64,000 bases of DNA, taken from NCBI RefSeq assembly GCF_004363215.1, contig NZ_SNYS01000010.1:62001-126000 (forward strand). Reading direction: 5' to 3'. A model generated the notes under the pieces. That model searched no databases and was not told the DNA's origin. It was given only the letters and a program-made list of their open reading frames with translations. A program made the translations under genes and the position numbers. This stretch comes from Methanimicrococcus blatticola (GTDB lineage Archaea; Halobacteriota; Methanosarcinia; Methanosarcinales; Methanosarcinaceae). Shown here piece after piece: positions 34,129 to 42,134 of the stretch (position 1 is the stretch's first letter; each line of letters starts with the position of its first letter).

Positions 34129-35151
34129 ATGACAGAATACACACCTAAGGAAAGATTATACCGCGCGTTAAAGAAAATGGATGTTGACAGAATGCCCGCT
34201 GTCTGTTTCACACAGACCGCAACTGTCGAACAAATGGAAGCCTGTGGCGCCTTCTGGCCCGAAGCTAACGAAGAACCCGAATTAATCGCAAAACTCGGAG
34301 AAGCCGGTCACACAGTTGTCGGTTATGAAGCAATCCGTGTTCCTTTCGACATTACCGCTGAAGCAGAATTCTTCGGCTGCAAACTGAAAGCAGGAACCCG
34401 CGAGCAGCAGCCCTCCGTTGTCGGTCACGTTGCAGCAACACCCGAAGATGTCGACAAATTAAAAGACTTCAAATTCGGCGGCGACGCACGTGTTGACAGA
34501 GTTATCAAATCCATCGCCATTTTGAAAGAAAAATACGGTGACGAAATCCCGATTATCGGCTCTATGCTCGGTCCGTTCTCACTTGCACAGCACCTTAACG
34601 GCGACAACTGGTTCATGGGCCTCATGACCGACGACCCTGTCGTTCAGCCGTTGATTGACATGACCACAGACTTCTGTGTCCGCTATGCACAAGAAATGGT
34701 TAAAGCAGGTGCCTGCTGTATGGTCATCATCGACCCGACAGCCAGCTACGAACTCCTCGGCGACCAGTTCTATGAGAAATTCGCAATTCCGTACCACAAG
34801 AAGATTGCCGATGCAATGAAAGCATTGGATGTTCCGACAGTTCTCCACATCTGCGGTGACACAACAAAAGGCATCTACTTAATGGACCGTGCAGGCGTTG
34901 AAGGTATCAGCGTTGACCAGAAAGTGAATGTCAAAGCCGCTTCCGAAGCAGCAAAAGAAGCAGTTATTGTCGGTAACCTTGACCCGGTCCAGCTCCTCTG
35001 GAAAGGCACACCCGAAGACGTTAAAGCAGAATGCGCAAAAGTCTATGCAGACGGTGCAAGAATTGTTACCGTTGGCTGCGGTACTGTTTCCGCAACCCCG
35101 ACAGCAAACTTAAAAGCACTTGTCGAATTCGCAAAAGAATCAAAATACTAA
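34129..35151 (+). CDS. mtbA: MtbA: methylcobamide:coenzyme M methyltransferase (methylamine-specific)
   Basis: The 340-residue TIM-barrel enzyme of the uroporphyrinogen decarboxylase-like family transfers the methyl group from methyl-MtmC to coenzyme M. It begins [20 protein letters not shown], and the zinc ligands are visible as VLHICGDT (His, Cys) and VTVGCGTVS (Cys). The substrate assignment to methylamines (MtbA rather than MtaA) rests on close resemblance to known MtbA and on adjacency to mtmCB and ramA. A terminator follows at 35160, so mtmCB is a separate transcript. Confidence 0.94.
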   Translation: MTEYTPKERLYRALKKMDVDRMPAVCFTQTATVEQMEACGAFWPEANEEPELIAKLGEAGHTVVGYEAIRVPFDITAEAEFFGCKLKAGTREQQPSVVGHVAATPEDVDKLKDFKFGGDARVDRVIKSIAILKEKYGDEIPIIGSMLGPFSLAQHLNGDNWFMGLMTDDPVVQPLIDMTTDFCVRYAQEMVKAGACCMVIIDPTASYELLGDQFYEKFAIPYHKKIADAMKALDVPTVLHICGDTTKGIYLMDRAGVEGISVDQKVNVKAASEAAKEAVIVGNLDPVQLLWKGTPEDVKAECAKVYADGARIVTVGCGTVSATPTANLKALVEFAKESKY

Positions 35152-35159
35152 TTTAAATT

Positions 35160-35196
35160 ATCAGAATGATTTATTCATTCTGATCCTTTTTCTTTT
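35160..35196 (+). terminator. Terminator after mtbA
   Basis: ATCAGAATGA (35160-35169) pairs perfectly with TCATTCTGAT (35175-35184), then CCTTTTTC. It lies 9 bp after the mtbA stop. Confidence 0.8.
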
Positions 35197-35658
35197 ATTC
35201 TTATCCGTTTTTTTCATGTTTTCGCATTTTTTGTTTTCTATTATTACATTCCTTTGTTTTTGTCTTTGGTTGATTTGTTTTAACTTGTCTTATCTCCCTG
35301 TCTTCCGGCTGATTATGGTCTTTTTTGGTGGCGGGAGGGCGTTCTCTTTTAAAACTTGCGGTTGAAATCTCGTTTTTGAAAATTTTAAAATTTATTTTTT
35401 ATTCTTTTTTCGGAAATTTCAGTTTTGTTTTTTCATAAAAATAAAAAAATTAAAGTTGTTTTTGAAAAATTCTGTATTTTTTTTGTTTTTCATTTTCAAT
35501 CAGTCTCTCTATTGGTCTTGTTTTCGTCCATTTTTCATTCTATTTTTTTAAAAACCCCTCTCTATTTTTTATCAACTTATATCTTTTGTAACGCTTTATT
35601 ATTTTACAAAAGCCTTGTTAATTGTATAGGGGAATTGAAAAGTTCACTTAGATTTAAG
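35197..35658. other. T-rich gap between mtbA and the mtmCB promoter
   Basis: Contains a partial family B repeat at about 35329-35362 (GGTGGCGGGAGGGCG) and otherwise low-complexity T-rich sequence. No gene is seen. Confidence 0.6.
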
Positions 35659-35873
35659 TTATATAGGAAATTCGCCCAATGTAAAGAGTGAATTACACTC
35701 GTAATTCATTCATAGCAGATTGAAATGGGGATTTTAATCTGTCTAAACGTTTTGTGTCATTTCGCATCGTAACGATATAACAGGATAACTCATTCGTATA
35801 TTCCGTTATACGCGCGCAATGTGAAATGAGTGTACGATTTTAGACGTACATGTTTTGTACGGAGGTAAAAAAT
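35659..35873 (+). promoter_or_regulatory. mtmCB promoter and long folded leader
   Basis: TTATATAG at about 35659-35666 predicts a start near 35690 and a leader of about 185 nt. Within it TCATTTCGCAT (about 35758-35768) can pair with ATGTGAAATGA (35819-35829, one G-U), enclosing CGTATA/TATACG. CGTACA (35845-35850) pairs with TGTACG (35856-35861), and this last hairpin abuts the GGAGG Shine-Dalgarno at 35861-35865. Methyltransferase genes of Methanosarcina are known to have long leaders; a regulatory switch here is inferred. Confidence 0.55.
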
Positions 35874-36518
35874 ATGTCAGATATCTTTAAGGAATTAGCA
35901 GACGCCGTTATGACTCAAAACATCAACGGCACCGTTGAGAAAACAAAAGAAGCTCTTGCAAACGGAACACCCGCTCTTGACATCATTCAGAAAGGCCTTT
36001 CCGAAGGTATGAAAGTTGTCGGCGAGAGATTCGAAACCGGAGAACTTTTCTTACCGCAGATCATGATGTCCGCAAAAGCAATGAGCGGCGCAATGGAAAT
36101 TCTTGAACCCGAACTCGCAAAAGGAGACGGTTCCGAAAGCGCAGGATACTGCATTTCATTCGTTCAGGCAGGCGACATCCACGACATCGGTAACAGATTG
36201 GTTTCCACAATGCTCGGTGCAAACGGTTTTACCGTTAAAGTTCTCGGTGTTGACATCGAAAACGAAGTTGTCGTTGACGAAGTTAAGAAAGCAGGCGCTG
36301 ACAAAGTTCTTCTTGTCGGTTCCGCACTCATGACAACCTCAATGCTCGGCCAGAAAGACTTGATGGTCATGATCAACGAAGAAGGCATCCGCGCAAAAGT
36401 TAAATGTATGTTCGGCGGCGCACCCGTTTCCCAGTCCTGGATTGACGAAATCGGCGCAGACGGTACAGCCGAAAACGCAGCAGACGCAGTTGTTGTTGCA
36501 AAGAAGATTATGGCCTGA
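35874..36518 (+). CDS. mtmC: MtmC: monomethylamine corrinoid protein
   Basis: The 214-residue protein carries the corrinoid that accepts the methyl group from MtmB. The N-terminal helical domain (SDIFKELADAVMTQNINGTV) is followed by a B12-binding domain with the D-x-H-x-x-G motif in DIHDIGNRLVSTML near residue 105 and the later VLLVGSALMTTSM segment. The ATG at 35874 follows GGAGGTAAAAAAT; the open frame from 35850 includes the leader hairpin and is not the real start. mtmB begins 11 bp after its stop. Confidence 0.95.
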   Translation: MSDIFKELADAVMTQNINGTVEKTKEALANGTPALDIIQKGLSEGMKVVGERFETGELFLPQIMMSAKAMSGAMEILEPELAKGDGSESAGYCISFVQAGDIHDIGNRLVSTMLGANGFTVKVLGVDIENEVVVDEVKKAGADKVLLVGSALMTTSMLGQKDLMVMINEEGIRAKVKCMFGGAPVSQSWIDEIGADGTAENAADAVVVAKKIMA

Positions 36519-36529
36519 GGTGGTTATAA

Positions 36530-37909
36530 ATGGCATACAAAAGATCAATTGATGCATTCGAATTCTACAACCGCGCAAAAACCGGTGAGAAATGCACCCA
36601 GGATGACTGGGACTTAATGCACATCCCGATGAAAGCAATGGAATTGAAACAAAAATACGGCCTTGACTTCAAGGGCGAATTTGTTCCGACCGATTCCGAC
36701 ATGATTGAGAAACTCTTCAAAGCAGGTTTCGACATGCTTCTTGAAGCAGGTATCTTCGTGACAGACACCAACAGAATCGTCAGATACACAGAAGACGAAA
36801 TCTGGGACGCAATCCGCAACCCCATGCCCGAATTCCAACTCGGTACCGGCAGAGACGCCGTTACAATGAGAAGAAGAACAATCGGCGACAAGAGAGGACC
36901 CTTGATCCAGGGCGGTCCGACCGGTTCACCTGTTTCCGAAGACATTTTCTACGAACTTCACATGTCCTATGCACTTGAGAAGGAAGTCGACACCATCGTT
37001 AACGGTGTTATGATGACTGTCCGCGGCTACCCGCCGGTTCCGAAGACACCCTTCGAAATCCTCGCAGCAAAGACAGAAACAAGACTTATCAAACAGGCAG
37101 CTGCTGTTGCAGGTCGCCCGGGAATGGCCGTTTAGGGCCCCGAAACCTCACTTTCCGCACAGGGTAACATCAGTGCAGACTGTGCAGGCGGTATGCTCCC
37201 CTCCGACAGCCACGAAGTTTCACAGCTCAACGAATTGAAGATTGACCTTGAAGCAATTTCAGTTATCGCCCACTACCACGGCAACAGTGACATCATCATG
37301 GATGAACAGATGCCCATTTACGGCGGTTACGCAGGCGGTCTCGAAGAGACAGCAATCATTGACGTTGCATCATCCATCAACGCATTCGTTATGTCCGGTG
37401 CAAGCTGGCACCTTGACGGTCCGGTCCACATCAGATGGGGTTCCACCAACACCAGAGAAACCCTCGCTGTTGCAGGATGGGCAAGTGCAGCAATCACCAA
37501 CCACACCGAATTCATGCAGGGTAACCAGTACTACCCGTGCGCAGGTCCGTGTACAGAAATGTGCTTCCTCGAACTCGCCGCACAGGCAATCACTGACTCC
37601 GCATCCGGCAGAGAAATCCTCTCCGGTGTTGCAGCCGCAAAAGGTGTCGTTACAGACAAAACAACCGGTATGGAAGCCCGTATGATGGGAGAAGTCGCAA
37701 GATCCGCAGCAGGCGTCGACATCGCTGAAATCAACAAGATTTTGGACAAACTCGTCGCAAGCTACGAGAAAGACTACGGAAACGCACCTGCAGGCAAGAC
37801 CTTCCAGGAATGTTACGACATCAAGACCATTACACCCACTGACGAACACGTTAAAGTCTATGAAGGCGCAAGAAAGAAGCTCGAAGGCTTCGGTCTTGTC
37901 TTTAAATGA
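36530..37909 (+). CDS. mtmB: MtmB: monomethylamine methyltransferase with pyrrolysine at codon 202
   Basis: The 458-residue enzyme transfers the methyl group of monomethylamine to MtmC. The reading frame contains a single in-frame TAG at 37133-37135 (codon 202). Both sides align with known MtmB: AAVAGRPGMAV before it and GPETSLSAQGNISADC after it, continuing to the normal TGA-terminated end GFGLVFK. The position is the classic Pyl202 that forms the active-site electrophile. Simple ORF calling splits the gene in two (36530-37135 and a false start at 37193). The frame after the stop shows no shift, so this is decoding and not decay. Confidence 0.97.
37133..37190 (+). promoter_or_regulatory. In-frame UAG (Pyl) with downstream PYLIS-like stem
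   Basis: TAG at 37133-37135 followed by GGCCCCGAAAC. A hairpin GCACAG (37157-37162) / CTGTGC (37180-37185) lies 21 bases downstream, comparable in place to the PYLIS element proposed for Methanosarcina mtmB. PYLIS is reported as helpful but not essential for UAG reading. Confidence 0.7.
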
Positions 37910-38001
37910 TTTAACTGTCAGTTTGCTTATTTCTTAAAAATAAGCTTTCGGCAATTATTGCCGTAGGTGAAATATCCTGACATAACAGTTTTAAATCAAA
38001 G

Positions 38002-38038
38002 CCGAATCCGGTTTTTAAAATCGGATTCGGTTTACAAC
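38002..38038 (+). terminator. Terminator after mtmCB
   Basis: CCGAATCCG (38002-38010) pairs perfectly with CGGATTCGG (38022-38030), loop GTTTTTAAAAT, then TTTACAACTTT. Confidence 0.7.
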
Positions 38039-38402
38039 TTTAAAACAAAATCAGGATGTTTACATCACTTGAATTTATGAAGTGTTGATTCAATCAACGT
38101 TTGGAAGCATTATTGTGGTTTGTTGCTTCCGCCGGTTTGTTTGTTTGTGGTCCGGTACAGGTTGAAGCGAGCAGCATTTCTTTTCCGGAAACGGAAATCT
38201 CAATGGTATAGAATTTAAATAGATTCTTAAATCGGGGGTTTGTTGTCAGATTATTGACGATGTGTGTGTCAATTATTTTGAATATATGGGACAGGTTAGT
38301 GTGGTTTAATCATCAAAAGTCTTGCACTTTTATCGAATTCAAGTTTAAGATTGAAATATTGTGAACCGTAGGTCATGTGATTTTATCGGATTTATCCGGG
38401 GA

Positions 38403-38482
38403 AATCTCAAGGTTTTCATGAATCAATGATTTTCGTGAATCTCAAGGTTTTCATAAATCAGTGACTTTCGAAACCCTCAAGT
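38403..38482. repeat. Roughly 36-bp tandem repeat upstream of the permease cluster
   Basis: Units start with AATCTCAAGGTTTTCAT and continue with AATCAATGATTTTCGTG or AATCAGTGACTTTCGAA; a third partial unit reads CCCTCAAGTTTTCG. They lie about 150 bp before the cluster, a place where a regulator could bind. Confidence 0.75.
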
Positions 38483-38628
38483 TTTCGAATTTCGCAAAAT
38501 ATTTTCGTCTGTGATTTCGTGTTGCAATTTTATATTTTGATGAAGCCGTTTACTTTTCATCTCTTTCCCTTTTTGTTGATACGACTTCAATGTTTACCTG
38601 CAACCCCACTTCGAAATGAGGTGTAATG

Positions 38629-38742
38629 ATGGATACAGGAACTATCATCAATTTGTTAATTTATTTGTTAGCATTCGCCATTATAGGCTACATGTGCTAC
38701 GATGCCTACAGAGTTTCGAAACTGAAAAAATCAGGAGAGTGA
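38629..38742 (+). CDS. Small single-helix membrane protein of the permease cluster
   Basis: This 37-residue protein consists of a short N-terminus, one transmembrane helix (NLLIYLLAFAIIGYMCY) and a basic end (RVSKLKKSGE). GAGGTG precedes the ATG at 38629 by 5 bp (an ATG at 38626 is also possible). The permease starts 6 bp after its stop, and the stop region carries the permease Shine-Dalgarno. It is too short to name but is clearly part of the operon; a transporter accessory subunit is inferred. Confidence 0.7.
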   Translation: MDTGTIINLLIYLLAFAIIGYMCYDAYRVSKLKKSGE

Positions 38743-38748
38743 AGTCCT

Positions 38749-40161
38749 ATGACAGAACTTGAAAAGAAACTTCGTCCATATCACGTATGGGCTCTTGGTG
38801 TCGGTATCGTTTTGGTCGGCGAATATATGGGCTGGAACTTTACAGTCGCAAAAGGCGGTATCATCGGTGCCCTTTTCGCTATGCTCGTCGCCGGTTTGAT
38901 GTATATCGTCGTGTCGTTGTGTGCCAGTGAACTCGGCTCTTCAACAAAATTGGCCGGCGGTCCGTATGACTGGGTCAGACTTTTCGTCGGTCCGGGAGCG
39001 GCTGCAATTGTCGGTCTTGCGGTATATATGGAATATGTCGCGCTTTCTGCCGGTGACGCTATTGTCGTCGGTCAGCTGTTGGCTGCTTACGTCGGCTGGA
39101 TTGATGTTCGAGCAGTAACATTATTGATTCTCGCGATTTTGACTTTCATCAATTATCGCGGTGCAGTGACAGCTTTAACGCTGAATTTCTTCTTGACATT
39201 CGTTGCAGCGGCAGCGGTTGTGATTTTCTTCTTGTCTTCGGCAACCGGAATCGGTGTTCCGAATTTCAATTATGAAAATATGTTCCAGGGCGCTATGCCT
39301 TACGGTTTGGTCGGCGTTTTCGCGGCGATGCAGTTTGGTCCATGGTTCTATCTCGGAATTGAAGGTGCCGCCATGTGTGCTGAAGAATGTAAGAGACCGA
39401 CACGTGCTGTTCCCTTGGGTCAGCAGGCCGGTATGATTACACTTCTGTTGATGGCCGGAATGACACTCTTTATCTGTTCCGGTTTGATCGGTGTCGAAAA
39501 CCTCGGCGCTTCCGTTTACCCGCTCTTTGAAGCAGCGCAGAACAGTGGCGTCAGCATTCTGATTCTGTTGCTCGCAATCGGTACGCTCTTTACGTGCCTT
39601 GCAAGTTCAAACGGATGTATCAACGACTCTTCCAGATCTTGGTTGGCACTTTCCCGTGACGGTTTCATTTCCGAATGGTTCTCGGATGTCCACCCCAAGT
39701 ACAAGAGTCCGTACAAAGCAGTTATCTTTACGATCCCGGTTTCAGCCGGTTTCGCATTCAGCGGTTACCTTGATCAGGTCATTACGTTCTCCATTATGTC
39801 CGGTCTTGTCTGCTACGTGTTGATTCCGTTCTCCTTGATCCGTTTCAGAAAGATGTATCCGACAAGCAACTCCTTGATCCGTCCGTATATCGGTCCGCTT
39901 CAACCCTACGTTTCGTTGCTTGCAATGGGTATTGCAATCGTCATTATGTCCACTTTCTTCTGGGCATATCTGTTGAACCTGCTCTTCGCTCTGGTCTTCT
40001 ATGTCATCGCCTACTTCTACTTCAGCTGGCGCTATAAGAAGATTAAGCAGGAACGGGCAAAAGAATTCAGCTGGCAGGACAAGCTCGGCTGGCCCGACCC
40101 TGAAGTCCCGCAAGGCACAAAGAACTTTACAGCACAAACAGGAGGCAACAGCAATGACTGA
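38749..40161 (+). CDS. APC-family permease, probable methylamine transporter
   Basis: The 470-residue protein has about 12 transmembrane segments and APC features: an N-terminal ALGVGIVLVGEYMGWNF segment, GGPYDWVRLFVGPGAA, and GIEGAAMCAEECKRPTRAVP typical of amine/ethanolamine-type permeases. Position next to mtmCB and the cytoplasmic C-terminal tail suggest monomethylamine import (comparable to MtmP), but the substrate is inferred. It overlaps the next gene by 8 bp. Confidence 0.85.
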   Translation: MTELEKKLRPYHVWALGVGIVLVGEYMGWNFTVAKGGIIGALFAMLVAGLMYIVVSLCASELGSSTKLAGGPYDWVRLFVGPGAAAIVGLAVYMEYVALSAGDAIVVGQLLAAYVGWIDVRAVTLLILAILTFINYRGAVTALTLNFFLTFVAAAAVVIFFLSSATGIGVPNFNYENMFQGAMPYGLVGVFAAMQFGPWFYLGIEGAAMCAEECKRPTRAVPLGQQAGMITLLLMAGMTLFICSGLIGVENLGASVYPLFEAAQNSGVSILILLLAIGTLFTCLASSNGCINDSSRSWLALSRDGFISEWFSDVHPKYKSPYKAVIFTIPVSAGFAFSGYLDQVITFSIMSGLVCYVLIPFSLIRFRKMYPTSNSLIRPYIGPLQPYVSLLAMGIAIVIMSTFFWAYLLNLLFALVFYVIAYFYFSWRYKKIKQERAKEFSWQDKLGWPDPEVPQGTKNFTAQTGGNSND

Positions 40162-40435
40162 TATGACCGGTATTGATGAAGCAAAATACAAGAAGTGGTT
40201 CCTTTTGGATTCTCTCTTGATTATCGGCATGTGGGGCTTCCTCGTTCTTTCAGAAACATTCGTGACGTACACGATTCTGAATGCGGCTGTTTCCCGCGGC
40301 TTGGAAATCCCGATGGTTTTGCTGGCACTGTTCGTCCTCGTCTTGCTTTTGATGTTCTTCATCAACGGCATGGCCTGTTTGAATGTGTGGAAATCCATTA
40401 AGGCGCACATGTATGAATTCAAATACTACGACTGA
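40154..40435 (+). CDS. Small two-helix membrane protein of the permease cluster
   Basis: The 93-residue protein has helices at about 16-38 (LLDSLLIIGMWGFLVLSETF) and 49-70 (VLLALFVLVLLLMFFINGM) and ends YEFKYYD. GGAGGC lies 7 bp before the ATG, inside the 3' end of the permease gene (8-bp overlap), so translation is probably coupled. I recognise no family; the context indicates a transporter subunit. Confidence 0.75.
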   Translation: MTDMTGIDEAKYKKWFLLDSLLIIGMWGFLVLSETFVTYTILNAAVSRGLEIPMVLLALFVLVLLLMFFINGMACLNVWKSIKAHMYEFKYYD

Positions 40436-40446
40436 GGTGAGAAGAA

Positions 40447-40701
40447 ATGACAGAAAAAGTTACAGAGAAAAAGCAAGGCTTGGCAATGAAGATTTTTGAT
40501 ATTATCTTCATTTTCGCATTGGCTTTCGCTTGTGTCGTTATTCCCGTCTTTTTAAAAGGCGCTACCATTGTCGGTGAAGGCGGTTCCGGTGTCGGCGACC
40601 AAATTGTTTGGAACGCTCCCGGATACTTCGGAACACTTGCAGTCATCTTGATCTTCTTTGGTGTGATTTTGTATCACTCTGTGAAGAACTATGACTACTA
40701 A
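40447..40701 (+). CDS. Second small two-helix membrane protein of the permease cluster
   Basis: The 84-residue protein has a basic N-terminus, helix one about 16-36 (IFDIIFIFALAFACVVIPVF), a glycine-rich external loop (VGEGGSGVGDQI) and helix two about 57-77, and ends KNYDY like its neighbour's YYD end. GAGGTGAG precedes the ATG, 11 bp after the previous stop. A terminator follows, so the operon ends here. Confidence 0.75.
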   Translation: MTEKVTEKKQGLAMKIFDIIFIFALAFACVVIPVFLKGATIVGEGGSGVGDQIVWNAPGYFGTLAVILIFFGVILYHSVKNYDY

Positions 40702-40731
40702 GCGACTGAATTTACATACAAAACAAAATTT

Positions 40732-40771
40732 GACGGGTTTGCCTTTTTTGGTAAATCCGTCTTTTTTTTGG
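40732..40771 (+). terminator. Terminator ending the permease operon
   Basis: GACGGGTTTGCC (40732-40743) pairs with GGTAAATCCGTC (40750-40761; two G-U pairs), followed by TTTTTTTTGG. Confidence 0.8.
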
Positions 40772-40839
40772 CATACTAATTTTTATTTAGATTTAATTCA
40801 TATTTTATTTAATAAATAAAAAACAAAAAGGTCGAAAAA

Positions 40840-41277
40840 ATGAAATTTTCTGAATTTACGCAAGACCGAATTCCGGATGTCACGGAAATGTTTATCAAAG
40901 CATTCAACACGCCGCCGTGGAGTGATAATTGGACGGAAGAAACCGTTGCAAAACGTTTAACGCAGCAAATCAGCTCTCCCTATGATTACGGTATCATCGG
41001 CGAAATTGACGGAAAAATTGCCGGCATGATTGTCGGAAATGAAGAGCAGTATGACAATGAACTTCATTTTACCATCAAAGAATTCTGTACAAGCGTTGAC
41101 TGCCGCGGCCAAGGAATCGGTCGGAAAATGATAAACGAACTTGAAACCCGCCTCAAAGAACGCGGCGTTGACAAAATCTTTTTAGCCACGATTCAAGGAG
41201 AAGGAACCGTCGGCGTTTACCAAAAATTAGGATACGACGTCTCCGCCGATATGGTCATGATGGAAAAAAAGATTTAA
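40840..41277 (+). CDS. GNAT-family N-acetyltransferase
   Basis: The 145-residue acetyltransferase has ISSPYDYGIIGEIDGKIAGM, then the acetyl-CoA loop in FCTSVDCRGQGIGRKMINEL near 85-105 (R-G-Q-G-I-G), and VGVYQKLGYDVS near 125. The substrate is unknown. It is related to ribosomal/aminoglycoside-type acetyltransferases, but that does not tell its role here. AGGTCG is upstream. Element A3 begins about 115 bp after the stop. Confidence 0.82.
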   Translation: MKFSEFTQDRIPDVTEMFIKAFNTPPWSDNWTEETVAKRLTQQISSPYDYGIIGEIDGKIAGMIVGNEEQYDNELHFTIKEFCTSVDCRGQGIGRKMINELETRLKERGVDKIFLATIQGEGTVGVYQKLGYDVSADMVMMEKKI

Positions 41278-41391
41278 TTTTTATCACTTTTTATCCCGCT
41301 TTTTTATTTTATTCCCTCTCATTCGGTTTTATTTTGTTCAAAAACCGAGTCCGTTTTATTTAGTTGTCAAACCGAATGCCGTTTTTTCATA

Positions 41392-42046
41392 ATTTTTAAA
41401 GTGGTGCGGCTCGCGCGCGGCAGCAAGCGGAGGCGGCAAAGTAGCAACAGGCGGAATCGTCAAGGTAGCAGCGGAAAACGGAATCGGCAAGGTAACAACG
41501 GAAAACGGAATCGGCAAGGTAGCAGCGGAAAACGGAATCGGCAAGGTAACAACGGAAAACGGAATCGGCAAGGTAACAACGGAAAACGGAATCGGCAAGG
41601 TAACAACGGAAAACGGAATCGGCAAGGTGGCCGCAGAAAACGGAATCGGCAAGGTAGCAGCGGCACGTTCGCGCAAGCGAACGGATGTGATAAAAAAGAG
41701 CAGATGCACGCAGCAACGCTGACAGCAGCAACACAGATACACAACAACACTGACACATAACAATGTCAGCACATCGCAACATCGGCACGCAGTAATATAG
41801 ACACATAACAACACTGACACACACAACATTGACACACACAGTAACACAGACAAACAACAACACTGACACACACAACACTGACACATAGCAATGTCAGCAC
41901 ACAGTAACGCCGGCACACAACACAAAATATAATAAAAATCTTTTTTGTTTTTGCTGTATCGGCTGAGTACGAATCCGCAAATTTCCAATTCCTCTCTCCA
42001 CTTCGTTCCGTTCGGAATTGAAAATTAGCGGGAGGTTGAATCGGGT
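41392..42046 (+). repeat. Composite dispersed element, copy A3 (longest)
   Basis: Head TTTTTAAAGTGGTGCGGCTC then GCGCGCGGCAGCAAGC (41392-41440); array I of seven full 27-bp units plus a part (GGAATCGGCAAGGTAACAAC type, 41453-41664); hairpin CGTTCGC-GCAA-GCGAACG at 41666-41683; GGATGTGATAAAAAAG; array II of ACAACACTGACACACA words to about 41930; tail with TTTTTGCTGTATCGGCTGAG (from 41948) and stem CCGCAAATTTCCAATTCC (41975-41992) / GGAATTGAAAATTAGCGG (42014-42031). Because 27 is a multiple of three, the array reads open in all frames. Confidence 0.87.
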
Positions 42047-42134
42047 TTATATTTTAAAAACGAAATGGCTTCTACTTTGAAAAAAGAGATAGTTCTATTT
42101 TGAAAAAAGAAATGGTAAATTTTTTTTGAAATTT

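Larger units (their letters stand above)
37910..38628. other. Intergenic region between mtmB and the permease cluster
   Basis: Holds a terminator at 38002-38036 and a roughly 36-bp tandem repeat at about 38403-38480 (ATCTCAAGGTTTTCAT core, two and a half copies). The rest is AT-rich, with no gene. Its length suggests that the permease cluster has its own promoter. Confidence 0.7.

Noticed and set aside
37193-37909. Separate gene starting at 37193, with mtmB as a broken pseudogene
   Set aside because: The frame continues unchanged through TAG at codon 202 with MtmB homology on both sides; this is the known Pyl position.
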